Positions 26,646-34,290 are shown, numbered from the stretch's first letter. The stretch: DNA of 64,000 nt from Flectobacillus roseus (GCF_030056665.1 NZ_JASHIG010000032.1), one strand, 5' to 3'. Made by a program: numbers and translations. The notes: generated by a model from the sequence alone, not told the origin.

Positions 26646-28949
26646 CTTACCCATTGTTTGTGATATCGCTATATACCTCTGCGACGGATGATTTTCTTGA
26701 TATAATCTTCTTAGAAGTCCTTCCGCAATCATTTTGGGGAAGATATTATTCAACAGATGTTTTGAAGATTTACCAACCTCAATGGAAATTTCTTCAACTG
26801 AACGGTAATCTTCACATATTTTTATAATTTCCAAAGAGAGTGTATCGTATGAACTTCTTTTACTTGCTCTTTCAACATCTACAACTCCTTCTTCGGAACT
26901 ATCCCGATGTGTACTATTCTCTTCGGAACTATCCCGATGTGTACTATCATCTTCGGAACTATCCCGATGTGTACTATCATCTTCGGAACTATCCCAAATT
27001 GTACTATCTTCTACTGGATTGTCCCAATTTGTACCATCTTCTACTGGATTATCCCAATTTGTACTATCATCTTCGGAACTATCCCGTTTTGTACCATCTT
27101 CTACCGAACTATCCCGTTTTGTACTATCTTCTACCGAACTATCCCGTTTTGTACTATCTTCTACCGAACTATCCCGTTTTGTACTATCCCAGTTTATCTT
27201 GTTTTCATCTGAACTATCCCGTTCAGTAGCATCTTCAAATGTTTTCAGTTCATTTATTTCTGCTATTTGTTGTAATTCAATGCTACGCTTATCTTCAGGT
27301 AGAAAACTAATACATTCTTCATCAAGAGATATAGAACTCTTATCTTCATCAACAAAAGTGTTATTTAACCTATATGTAGTCCAACGTCTTTTATTTTCTG
27401 AAATTAAGTATCCGCTTTTACAAAGTTCTTGTAGCACACGAGTGATATCAGTTTTGTGCATATTAAGCATAAACTGAAGTCTAGTGTTAGTAATCTCACC
27501 TTCAATATCACAAGTAGCTAGAATAGTGAGCTCATCTCCACCTAAATAGTCAACACCTACACCAAACATATCCTTTAGCCTTACTAATGTGTCTTCAGGG
27601 AGCGTACTCGACATCGGTAGTTCTAATATAATTCTATCCGGTTTTGATTCTATTGAAAGCTGCGGAGTTCTCCAGTGAGCATAAGACCACCCAGATAAAA
27701 TCTTATTCACACCACTACCAGCCTTTTCTGCACTACCAACCATCATAAACATTTTCTGTAAATTCAAGTTTCGGCATTCGCTAAAACCTCCTTCATAGTA
27801 TTGATGTAATGTGACTAAAAGTGTACCTGGATTAGTGAATTTGAACGTATCTGGACGTTGCTCTATGATAATGTGGCCCGGAGCAGAGTAATCTGTATGA
27901 ATTAAAACATTTACTAATGCTTCTCTCAATGCAATATGCGCAGGAGTTTCGTCATTCCTCTGTGTCCCTAATAGTTGGAATGGTTTGGGTAATCGAGATG
28001 CAAGTTTAGGGAGTATTACTTTATAAAATTGGAACAAGTTTGGTTCCCATGAACCATCAGGATAAATTCTGTCTGTCCATCTTACATCGGGGTCTGAACT
28101 TAAAATTTCTCTAAAGTCTGGAAAGAAATTTGGACAACACTCTGGGTCAGTTATACTTGAATAAAGTCCAAACATAAGCATACCTCCTACTGTTGGTCCT
28201 TCTACTTTCCTCCGTCTATCTGTACCATAAGCACCTAATTTGACTAAAAATTCTTTATTGTCTAATGATAACCATGGATGACCAGGGCGAAGGTTTGCAA
28301 ATAAAGTACGATATTGTCTAATACTAGCAGCATCAAAATCATCTATTGTGAAGTTTTCTAATATTCTGTTATCATAATGATGTGTTGTATCTGCATCAGC
28401 TAACATACGACGAACTTCCTCACGAGTACATCGATAATCCCCTTCATAATTTCGCTTGTATGTGTTCTCTATTGGATTGAGGGTGACATGAATTGGCTTT
28501 TCTTGTCTCGATGCTGCACGAATTCTTATAGCTAGAAATTTTTTATCCTTATAATCAATAATTGAAACATCTTCACTTGATACGATATTAGCGGAGATTC
28601 TTTGTTTGTTATTTGCTTGGTCCCAAAAAATTTTTGTCAAAGAATGTATTTTTTCTTCACTAAGTCCAAGAAAGGATACTTTACCTTTAACTTCCTTAAC
28701 TCCAAATACAACCACGCCTCCTGAGGTATTGGCAAAAGCAGAGTATGTTTTCCAAAACTCGTCTGGAAAACCTCCTTCAGCCGATTTATATTCGATTTCT
28801 TCAGATTCTCTTTCAGGAAATGAATCCAGAATCTTTACTTGAAATGAATGTTGCACTAGATAATCCTCAATCAAGTTTTCTATATGTTCATGATCTATTC
28901 CCTTCTCTTCAGCATTAAATAGATTATGTTTAAAACCTCGTATTTGCAT
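26643..28949 (-). CDS. AlbA_2/HATPase_c_4 winged-helix protein with a ten-unit repeat
   Basis: The 768 residues combine an N-terminal Schlafen AlbA_2 domain (about 45-180; EYKSAEGGFPDEFWKTYSAFANTSGG, and GVKEVKGKV) with a HATPase_c_4 domain (about 335-455; LREALVNVLIHTDYS, FTNPGTLL, EKAGSGVNKIL). A winged helix (about 490-550) follows, then a repeat tract (about 587-687), then a second winged helix at the C-terminus (about 705-760). The family is known as putative transcription regulators or helicase-like ATP-binding proteins; some Schlafen-domain relatives act in phage defence. It is the first gene inside the presumed attachment site, a usual cargo position. Function here is unknown. Confidence 0.8.
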   Translation of the reverse strand: MQIRGFKHNLFNAEEKGIDHEHIENLIEDYLVQHSFQVKILDSFPERESEEIEYKSAEGGFPDEFWKTYSAFANTSGGVVVFGVKEVKGKVSFLGLSEEKIHSLTKIFWDQANNKQRISANIVSSEDVSIIDYKDKKFLAIRIRAASRQEKPIHVTLNPIENTYKRNYEGDYRCTREEVRRMLADADTTHHYDNRILENFTIDDFDAASIRQYRTLFANLRPGHPWLSLDNKEFLVKLGAYGTDRRRKVEGPTVGGMLMFGLYSSITDPECCPNFFPDFREILSSDPDVRWTDRIYPDGSWEPNLFQFYKVILPKLASRLPKPFQLLGTQRNDETPAHIALREALVNVLIHTDYSAPGHIIIEQRPDTFKFTNPGTLLVTLHQYYEGGFSECRNLNLQKMFMMVGSAEKAGSGVNKILSGWSYAHWRTPQLSIESKPDRIILELPMSSTLPEDTLVRLKDMFGVGVDYLGGDELTILATCDIEGEITNTRLQFMLNMHKTDITRVLQELCKSGYLISENKRRWTTYRLNNTFVDEDKSSISLDEECISFLPEDKRSIELQQIAEINELKTFEDATERDSSDENKINWDSTKRDSSVEDSTKRDSSVEDSTKRDSSVEDGTKRDSSEDDSTNWDNPVEDGTNWDNPVEDSTIWDSSEDDSTHRDSSEDDSTHRDSSEENSTHRDSSEEGVVDVERASKRSSYDTLSLEIIKICEDYRSVEEISIEVGKSSKHLLNNIFPKMIAEGLLRRLYQENHPSQRYIAISQTMGK
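26891..27190. repeat. Ten tandem 30-bp repeats inside the AlbA-domain gene
   Basis: Units begin at 26891 and recur exactly every 30 bp to 27190, each centred on GAACTATCCC or GGATTATCCC. They encode a 10-residue unit of the form D-S/G-T-x-R/W-D-S/N-S/P-x-x. Sub-types (THRDSS, TNWDNP, TKRDSS) are arranged in blocks, suggesting copy-number change by recombination. There are no spacers, so it is not a CRISPR array. Confidence 0.9.
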
Positions 28950-28964
28950 ATAGTTAGTACTTTA

Positions 28965-29486
28965 TCAATTTCCTCCTGTTAGACACTCTGCATAGCGCAT
29001 GATTTTAAAACTACCTTCTTTAGAAATCTTCTTGTCAACCACATATAATTTGATGACTTTAAGTTCAAATATTGATAGTGTTATAAACTGATATGCAGAC
29101 AAAGAAGCTGTTGACTTATATAAATATTTCGGACCTTCACCTGAATTAGCCTCAATGCTAATCTCTTCTTCTTCTAAATCTATAGTTTTTCCCTCCAGAT
29201 ATATGTTAACACCCTTGGCAGAATCAAAATTTCCATCGGATGTCACTTTTAATGAAACTAGGTATGTCGTATCTTTTGATACAGAAGTAGCTAATCTAAC
29301 TCCTTCCACTTCTGGAGACATATAAAGCGTTCTACCATCCTCGGAAGGAGAACCTTTTATAATTTCCTTGCAATAATCAATTTTTTCTTGTGTGGTTTGT
29401 TTCCCTTTGGGTGTTGAAGCTTTCTTTACTTGAGCAAAACAATAAGTAGATAAGATGCAAAAAATAATTGATAAATATAATTTCAT
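28965..29486 (-). CDS. Secreted protein of unknown function
   Basis: Not recognised. The 173 residues start with a clear signal peptide (MKLYLSIIFCILSTYCFAQ), followed by a Lys/Thr-rich stretch and a mostly beta-like domain. Two cysteines (in DYCKEI and YAECLT) could form a disulphide. It lies 67 bp downstream of the repressor gene on the same strand, in the probable lysogenic-conversion segment at the prophage edge. Confidence 0.65.
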   Translation of the reverse strand: MKLYLSIIFCILSTYCFAQVKKASTPKGKQTTQEKIDYCKEIIKGSPSEDGRTLYMSPEVEGVRLATSVSKDTTYLVSLKVTSDGNFDSAKGVNIYLEGKTIDLEEEEISIEANSGEGPKYLYKSTASLSAYQFITLSIFELKVIKLYVVDKKISKEGSFKIMRYAECLTGGN

Positions 29487-29552
29487 TTGTATAGGGTGAG
29501 TTTTATTAATTTAATGAATTCAAAGACAATAACAGTGTGTGATACAGGCTTT

Positions 29553-29921
29553 CTAATGTGTTGTTTTATCGGGAATAGTCGCAGGAGACTGCTCCCTGAT
29601 GCGCTGGTCTTTCTTCTCTAAGGTATCTTCTAATAATTTGTTATGTTTTTCCAAAAGCTCCATGTATTTCGACATTAAACTTAGGTCTGGTGCAGGCTCA
29701 TGAATAGGTTCAGCTTTTTCTTTCTTTTCTCCAACTCCTCTCAATAACCATTCTATACTACAATTATATGTGTCACAAATCTTTAGCGCAAGGTCAGTTG
29801 TTAAACTAACCTTACCTTGCTCTATAGCTGATATATTTGATGAAGTAACTCCTAAGGATGCTCCAAATTCAGCCTGAGTCATTTTGCCTCGAATTTCTTT
29901 AACACGACTTGGAATAGACAT
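29553..29921 (-). CDS. XRE-family repressor-like regulator
   Basis: The 122 residues have an N-terminal Cro/CI-type helix-turn-helix (about 5-60; MTQAEFGASLGVTSSNISAIEQGKVSLTT) and a C-terminal coiled coil (about 80-110) instead of a peptidase-type dimerisation domain. It is transcribed away from the long plus-strand phage unit across a 200-bp spacer full of palindromes (29980-30083). That is the layout of a lysogeny switch, so it is probably the prophage repressor; the absence of a LexA-like cleavage domain argues against RecA-driven self-cleavage. Confidence 0.8.
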   Translation of the reverse strand: MSIPSRVKEIRGKMTQAEFGASLGVTSSNISAIEQGKVSLTTDLALKICDTYNCSIEWLLRGVGEKKEKAEPIHEPAPDLSLMSKYMELLEKHNKLLEDTLEKKDQRIREQSPATIPDKTTH

Positions 29922-29979
29922 TTTTGTTAATTTTTATTTAGACCAAATAGGAATAAATATTTATACAGCAAAATAATTT

Positions 29980-30083
29980 GATTATTAATTGGAAAATCAA
30001 TTAATAATCGTTTATTTTGATTCATAATTCGATTAATAATCGAATTGAGTTTATAATTAAAATTATAATTACAATTATAACTC
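29980..30083. promoter_or_regulatory. Operator-like palindrome cluster between repressor and early genes
   Basis: Three inverted repeats lie in the divergent spacer: GATTATTAATTG-N6-CAATTAATAATC (29980-30009, perfect 12-bp arms), AATTCGATTA-A-TAATCGAATT (30026-30046, perfect 10-bp arms), and GAGTTTATAATT with AATTATAACTC (30047-30083). The first two share the half-site GATTAATA/TATTAATC. They are the likely binding sites for the XRE repressor at 29553. Confidence 0.65.
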
Positions 30084-30131
30084 AAAATATCCAGTCTCAG
30101 TAAAAAAAAGTATATATAGTTTATAGGTGTT

Positions 30132-30407
30132 ATGAATGGATATATAGGTAAACAAGCAAAAAAAATAAGAAGCGAAACAATCAAGTCTCTTCTTGCTGAG
30201 GTTAGGATTTCTCGAAAATGGAAGAAAGCCTTTGCGGAAAAATTTCCAGAATTTAACTCTATCGAAGGAAGTAGTATTCTAAGTGCTGGTGCTGGAGGAA
30301 GGTCACATGACCCCCGTTTGCTCGAATGTTCTGAAGAATTTGTCAAGTGGGTAAAAGAAACAAAACCAGAGTGGTATGTTGAAGCTTTAAATAAATCCAA
30401 TGAGTAA
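30132..30407 (+). CDS. First early phage gene, unknown
   Basis: Not recognised. The 91 residues are basic at the N-terminus (GKQAKKIRSETIKSLLAEVRISRKWKKAF) and probably helical, with a Gly-rich turn (SAGAGGRSHDPR) in the middle. It is the first plus-strand gene after the operator cluster, and its stop codon is followed closely by overlapping small genes, so it probably starts the early transcript. The position fits a Cro- or Cox-like role, but no helix-turn-helix is evident. Confidence 0.6.
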   Translation: MNGYIGKQAKKIRSETIKSLLAEVRISRKWKKAFAEKFPEFNSIEGSSILSAGAGGRSHDPRLLECSEEFVKWVKETKPEWYVEALNKSNE

Positions 30408-30564
30408 GAGTAAATCATCTAACTTTATCCTTATCGAGTGCGACTCGAAAGGAGAGCCAAAGTCTCTACAGAGCTATGGCGTAGAAAATGTAACTCAGGT
30501 ATTTCAAACCTTACTAAACACAGTTGTAGAGCCATGTCAGCAACGTTGCCAGAAGAACAATTAA
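30400..30564 (+). CDS. Small early phage protein
   Basis: A 54-codon frame whose ATG overlaps the last codons of the preceding gene (ATGAGTAAG around its stop). The product starts MSKSKSSNFILIECDSKGEP and ends with two cysteines near the C-terminus (EPCQQRCQ). Its last 31 bp overlap the next gene. Overlapping starts support translation; function unknown. Confidence 0.5.
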   Translation: MSKSKSSNFILIECDSKGEPKSLQSYGVENVTQVFQTLLNTVVEPCQQRCQKNN

Positions 30565-30806
30565 GCCAAATAGCTATACTAATTAAGCAAAATCAAGCTT
30601 TGATTTTAAAAAATCAAGATAGTTGGCTTAGTGATGAAGGTGTAGCAAAGCGTTTTGGGGTATCTGTAAGCCTCATAACCAAATGGCGTAAACAGTTTGG
30701 TTTACCATTTAGCCAAATTGGAGAGGTACGCAGATACTCCACCAAAGAGGTAGACGATTGGTTTAAGGGATTTTCTCCTCAACGAATCCTTAGTCGAGCC
30801 TCATAA
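30534..30806 (+). CDS. Excisionase-type helix-turn-helix protein
   Basis: From the Met at 30534 the protein has 90 residues. It contains a MerR/excisionase-like DNA-binding fold (about 28-80: SDEGVAKRFGVSVSLITKWRKQFGLPFSQIGEVRRYSTKEVDDWFKG), close to the HTH_17 pattern. A longer frame from 30438 exists but overlaps the preceding gene by more and has an unlikely N-terminus. In a prophage early region it may be an excisionase or a control protein. Confidence 0.7.
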   Translation: MSATLPEEQLSQIAILIKQNQALILKNQDSWLSDEGVAKRFGVSVSLITKWRKQFGLPFSQIGEVRRYSTKEVDDWFKGFSPQRILSRAS

Positions 30807-30871
30807 TGAAAGTAATTATCATCCTTACTATCGCCCTTCTTGTTCTCATCGGGTTCAAGAAGGGAAAATAG
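30806..30871 (+). CDS. Tiny hydrophobic peptide upstream of RNA module 1
   Basis: A 21-codon frame encodes a peptide that is almost entirely one membrane segment (MKVIIILTIALLVLIGF) with a Lys-rich tail. Its ATG overlaps the preceding stop (TAATG). It ends just before the structured module at 30877. It could be a small membrane peptide or a leader peptide; direct evidence is weak. Confidence 0.35.
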   Translation: MKVIIILTIALLVLIGFKKGK

Positions 30872-30876
30872 GTAAT

Positions 30877-31027
30877 AATAGCCCCATGGTGTATGGCACG
30901 CCCGTTGTATAAGCCCGGCGGGAGGTCTGAGGGTCGTACCTCGGTGGGGCACAATAGCCGTCCCAGAGCTATTCAACTTCTCATTATGGTGTCCTCTGCA
31001 TTCCAGGGGACGGACTTTGTCCTCTGG
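30877..31027 (+). ncRNA. Structured RNA-like module, copy 1
   Basis: GC-rich island in AT-rich phage DNA. A core of 64 nt (30889-30952) is identical to 31245-31308. Pairs that can form: a closing stem GCCCC (30881-30885) with GGGGC (30946-30950), inner CCCG/CGGG, and GAGGT/ACCTC. A following hairpin has arms TCC(C/T)CTG...CAGGGGA near 30991-31010. There is no coding frame of interest across it. Conservation of the core but not the flanks suggests selection on RNA or DNA structure. Confidence 0.6.
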
Positions 31028-31047
31028 ACCATATAAAATCTAATAAA

Positions 31048-31128
31048 ATGGAAGGTTTAATTTTTTTAGGAATGATGTACTTAGTAGTAAAGATTATGTT
31101 AGAAATCGATAAAATAGATGATGATTAA
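31048..31128 (+). CDS. Tiny membrane peptide after RNA module 1
   Basis: A 26-codon frame encodes a hydrophobic helix (MEGLIFLGMMYLVVKIML) with an acidic tail (EIDKIDDD). It starts 20 bp after RNA module 1, and a similar small membrane gene follows module 2, which supports it as a real partner. Function unknown. Confidence 0.35.
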   Translation: MEGLIFLGMMYLVVKIMLEIDKIDDD

Positions 31129-31230
31129 TACTGTTTCATAAGACATTGAATGTTTAATTGATTATTTATTTAGCAAGTAAAACACATCAATATTCATTCG
31201 ATTTGACAAGACTATCCTAGTTGTAGCTTG

Positions 31231-31374
31231 TCAATAGCCCTGTAGTGTATGGCACGCCCGTTGTATAAGCCCGGCGGGAGGTCTGAGGGTCGTACCTCGG
31301 TGGGGCACCAATAGGTGTAGAACTATTTAATTACAGTGTCCCCTGCGTTTCAGGGGACGGACTCTGTCCTCTAC
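31231..31374 (+). ncRNA. Structured RNA-like module, copy 2
   Basis: Second copy of the module at 30877. The 64-nt core (31245-31308) is identical. The closing stem is GCCCT (31237-31241) with GGGGC (31302-31306), so one C-G pair of copy 1 becomes U-G, which keeps the stem. The downstream hairpin (CCCCTG/CAGGGG near 31340-31356) and CGGACT(C/T)TGTCCTCT are also conserved. A related hairpin, CCCCCTG/CAGGGGG, occurs at about 31407-31426. Confidence 0.6.
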
Positions 31375-31454
31375 CTAAAGAACGTCAATAGGTTTTCTTG
31401 GTGTTGCCCCCTGTTTTCAGGGGGATAACCTTAGTAAATCTTAAATTCTACCAA

Positions 31455-31619
31455 ATGAAAAAGATACTAAGAATCAGTTGGTTGGCATGGAAAAACGGTG
31501 CTCTTCCAACAGTTTTTAAAGATGTGCTATTGGCTGGGTTTATTCTAGCTGGAGTACAAATGACGGATGGAGCTTTGGGGCTATTTATTAGAATATTTAT
31601 TGAAATGGTACTAGATTAA
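31455..31619 (+). CDS. Small membrane protein after RNA module 2
   Basis: From Met at 31455 the product has 54 residues with one or two hydrophobic segments (VFKDVLLAGFILAGVQ and GALGLFIRIFIEMVL). A longer frame from 31398 runs into the hairpin region and is rejected. Not recognised; its place after the second RNA module mirrors the tiny gene after the first. Confidence 0.5.
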   Translation: MKKILRISWLAWKNGALPTVFKDVLLAGFILAGVQMTDGALGLFIRIFIEMVLD

Positions 31620-31625
31620 AACCTT

Positions 31626-31841
31626 ATGCAAAAGCCATCTATTGGGAGAATAGTGATATATCATTTGGCTCCCTTGTTGCAAAAAAAGCCCGCAATAGTA
31701 ACCAGTGTTATTTCGGATTCTGTGATTAACATTGCTATCCTATGCGAAGAAGAACAAGGCATATTATGCCGATTTGGGGTATTACACAAAGATCACCCCG
31801 ATGCTGAAGGAATATACTGGGACTGGCCAGAAAGATCATAA
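31626..31841 (+). CDS. Small phage protein, unknown
   Basis: The 71 residues begin MQKPSIGRIVIYHLAPLLQKKPAIVTSV and read like a small beta-barrel, with strand-rich GRIVIYH, KPAIVTSVI and INIAILCE. Proteins of this pattern are common in Bacteroidota phages and accessory elements, but no function is known to me. It lies 6 bp after the small membrane gene. Confidence 0.6.
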   Translation: MQKPSIGRIVIYHLAPLLQKKPAIVTSVISDSVINIAILCEEEQGILCRFGVLHKDHPDAEGIYWDWPERS

Positions 31842-31916
31842 TTATAATACTCCACTTTATGGAGGTATTGGTGTGTTAGTGTTTTCGACTTAAGCCGATG
31901 GTATTCGGCTTAATCT

Positions 31917-31989
31917 GCGGATGTAGCTCAGTTGGTAGAGCGTCGGACTGAAAATCCGGAGGTCACAGGTTCGAATCCTGTTGTTCGCA
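31917..31989 (+). tRNA. Phage-borne tRNA-Phe (anticodon GAA)
   Basis: Plus-strand cloverleaf of 73 nt: acceptor GCGGATG/TGTTCGC (with G-U pairs), D-arm GCTCAGTTGGTAGAGC, anticodon loop CTGAAAA (GAA) and T-arm ACAGGTTCGAATCCTGT. CCA is not encoded. It lies between small phage genes; an upstream hairpin (TTAAGCCGAT/ATTCGGCTTAA, about 31890-31913) directly precedes it. Confidence 0.85.
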
Positions 31990-32065
31990 CAGGGTAGGCA
32001 AATAGCTTACAAATAGAGCGAAAGGAGTAGTGCCCGAGTAGCTCACTTTTAAACCTTGAGAGTAT

Positions 32066-33517
32066 ATGAAACGAATTGAAAAACCAGTTTTGAGGAAGAA
32101 GTTTTGGGAGTTGATGCGAGCTGAGGATTCTCGACTGGAGTACAAAACCTACACCCGTAAGGTGAAGGACAGCGAAGGCAATACGGTTCAGAAAGAATAT
32201 TTGATGCGCCCAAGGGAACTAGAGCGCACTAAAATTGAGCGAGTGTTTAACACGGTGCTCAACTGGTATACCGACCATTTTAATTTGATGGTTGCATCAA
32301 TGCCAGCAAATACGTATAGCCTAGAGGGTAACCTTCCAAGCTTGCTTACTACCAACCCTCAGATTGCGCATTCGGCGGGCTGTAGCGACCGTACTGTACG
32401 TACAATGCTAGATACTCTCGTAGATATGGGGGTACTAACCCGAGCTAACAAAGGGAGCAAGAAAGGCATAGAAATACGCTTTACGGCGGTGTTTTTGTGG
32501 GGAGAATCGACCGAAGAACGCCAAAATTGCAGAGAATTAATGGTTGTGCCCCTTACCCCTACCCGGAAAAAATTTCCGAATAATAATACCTTTGGAAAGG
32601 GAACCGAAATAGAAATTACGAATAAGGCTGGAAAAGTGGAAAAACACGGAGAGAGTGTTATCGAGGGACAGAGGGATAAACAAATAGCCCCTCAAAATGC
32701 CTCAAATCAGCCTGATTTGGCACTACAGACCTCAGAAGGAGAGAAACACACAGGGGGCGCGGCGGCCGAAAATTATCCACATAGCGGTGTGGAAAACGGT
32801 CAACCCGCCCCTGTTCAATACGACGAATGGACTCAAAAATGCCGTCAGGCAACGATGCAGTTTTGGGGATATGCCTACCAAAAGCTTTATAGTCAGCGTA
32901 GTTACGACAAAGAAACAGTTCGTACCATCCTAATTTTAATCTGGAAAGATGTGTTTCATTCGTTTCAACATATCCGCAACGAAAAAGAGCTAATGGCGTT
33001 TTTGGGACGTCAGACCAAGAAAATCGACATTGCGGCCAAGTATTATGACTACCACCCCGAAGCGTATTTGCCTGACCCTCACAGCATCATGGTAGAAGGA
33101 CGTGGGTATTTTGACAAGAAAAACGAGCGTGGCTTCAAAGGACTGGAGGCATGGCTCAAAGCCGAAGAGGCTCAAATCAAGAAGCTCCGTGCCGATTGGG
33201 TGAACCCTACGGAGTTCAAAAACCGTAAGATTGAGCGCTTACTCCAGACAGCCCGCAAGGACTACGAAAAGTTGGCTATTGGCACCAAACCACGTGTAGA
33301 AGTGTCTACACTCGACATGGTAGGACTACAGCAGTACTACGGGGTAATATTTGGGCAATTGGGCGAAAAGGCCCTCCGACGATTCAACGAACTGGTAATT
33401 GCTATGCAAAAAACAGACTTCAAAGCGATTCAAAAAGCTAAGTCAAAGAGTAAAATCTATCCTGAAATCGTCGAGGTTGAATCATGGATGAGTTCTTTTG
33501 AAGGGTACTATAAATAA
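32066..33517 (+). CDS. Replication-like winged-helix phage protein
   Basis: The 483 residues have an N-terminal winged-helix-like region (about 90-150: LLTTNPQIAHSAGCSDRTVRTMLDTLVDMGVLTR...IRFTAVFLWGE). A polar, low-complexity linker (about 165-245) and a helical C-terminal domain rich in Lys and Glu follow. The layout resembles phage replication initiators or replisome organisers, and it is the largest protein of the early region. No helicase or primase motif is present. It could instead be a transcriptional regulator. Confidence 0.55.
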   Translation: MKRIEKPVLRKKFWELMRAEDSRLEYKTYTRKVKDSEGNTVQKEYLMRPRELERTKIERVFNTVLNWYTDHFNLMVASMPANTYSLEGNLPSLLTTNPQIAHSAGCSDRTVRTMLDTLVDMGVLTRANKGSKKGIEIRFTAVFLWGESTEERQNCRELMVVPLTPTRKKFPNNNTFGKGTEIEITNKAGKVEKHGESVIEGQRDKQIAPQNASNQPDLALQTSEGEKHTGGAAAENYPHSGVENGQPAPVQYDEWTQKCRQATMQFWGYAYQKLYSQRSYDKETVRTILILIWKDVFHSFQHIRNEKELMAFLGRQTKKIDIAAKYYDYHPEAYLPDPHSIMVEGRGYFDKKNERGFKGLEAWLKAEEAQIKKLRADWVNPTEFKNRKIERLLQTARKDYEKLAIGTKPRVEVSTLDMVGLQQYYGVIFGQLGEKALRRFNELVIAMQKTDFKAIQKAKSKSKIYPEIVEVESWMSSFEGYYK

Positions 33518-33524
33518 GGCAGTT

Positions 33525-33704
33525 ATGATAAAATCAATGTTTCATTTAACTATTGTAGTACTTACAATGTATAGTTTTTTAAAAGCTTTGCCAGCATACA
33601 ATTTGAAGCTATCAGAAGAGGAGTTCTCTTCTTTGATAATACAAACATTTTGTCAATTAATAGTTTTATCTACATCAATTTTAAGACTGGTTTTCAATAT
33701 CTAA
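33525..33704 (+). CDS. Small membrane protein, unknown
   Basis: From Met at 33525 (after the preceding stop) the product has 59 residues with two hydrophobic stretches (MFHLTIVVLTMYSFL, and FCQLIVLSTSILRLVF). Not recognised. Confidence 0.45.
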   Translation: MIKSMFHLTIVVLTMYSFLKALPAYNLKLSEEEFSSLIIQTFCQLIVLSTSILRLVFNI

Positions 33705-33717
33705 AAAAGCGATTCAA

Positions 33718-34065
33718 ATGGCACAAAAAAAGACAAGGGGACGTGTACAACTCCCACCAGAAGTAGCAGAGCGTAAACGTGAAATGAGCTCATGTGCGCT
33801 AATTGTAGAGTTTCATGATGGCAATAAACGCCTATACTGGACCAACGAGTTTTCAGCCAACTGTCCGACTTGGAAGCGAGGCAATATTCAGATTTTGACA
33901 GAGGAGTTTCGAGCATGGGATTTTTTTACCACAATGGCTCACAAAATAAAAAGCGCTGCCATTTTTGACACCCGGACAAGCAAACAACTAAAGCCCGAAT
34001 ATAAGCTATTGAGTTTTGAGCGAGGACTATGGTATTATACCGTATACGGGCAAATAACCTTATGA
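33718..34065 (+). CDS. Phage protein, unknown
   Basis: Not recognised. The 115 residues start with a basic segment (AQKKTRGRVQLPPEVAERKRE) followed by a beta-rich region. The stop codon overlaps the start of the next gene (ATGA), so the two are translationally coupled. Confidence 0.6.
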   Translation: MAQKKTRGRVQLPPEVAERKREMSSCALIVEFHDGNKRLYWTNEFSANCPTWKRGNIQILTEEFRAWDFFTTMAHKIKSAAIFDTRTSKQLKPEYKLLSFERGLWYYTVYGQITL

Positions 34066-34277
34066 CAGACACCGAGTTAATGAAGATTTCGAGTCAACTA
34101 TGGCGACTCCATTACGCAAAGCTCAACCGAACTCAGAAAAAGAGCTTTCGTGAACAATTCAAATGTTTGGCAGATTGTGAATCCGACTCACATTTCCGAA
34201 ACATGAAAAATGGCACTAGAAAAGCCCCCGTAGAGGCAACAAAATTTGCCATCAATTTTTTTGGACTTTCAAGATAA
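34062..34277 (+). CDS. Phage protein, unknown
   Basis: From the ATG overlapping the upstream stop, the 71-residue product is basic and helical (MTDTELMKISSQLWRLHYAKLNRTQKKSFREQF is split over the first half). A longer frame from 34029 is rejected because the overlap start is coupled. It may bind nucleic acid, but no known motif is seen. Confidence 0.5.
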   Translation: MTDTELMKISSQLWRLHYAKLNRTQKKSFREQFKCLADCESDSHFRNMKNGTRKAPVEATKFAINFFGLSR

Positions 34278-34290
34278 CCCCACCCCCAAT

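Noticed and set aside
26891..27190. CRISPR array
   Set aside because: Units are directly adjacent with no spacers, are in frame with a protein, and no cas genes are nearby.
26840..27477. Long plus-strand open frames across the 30-bp repeats
   Set aside because: They are periodic mirror readings of the repeat array in the minus-strand gene and have only low-complexity composition.
29927..30418. Minus-strand 163-codon frame opposite the operators and the first early gene
   Set aside because: It reads through AT-rich operator palindromes, and the plus-strand gene at 30132 has better composition.
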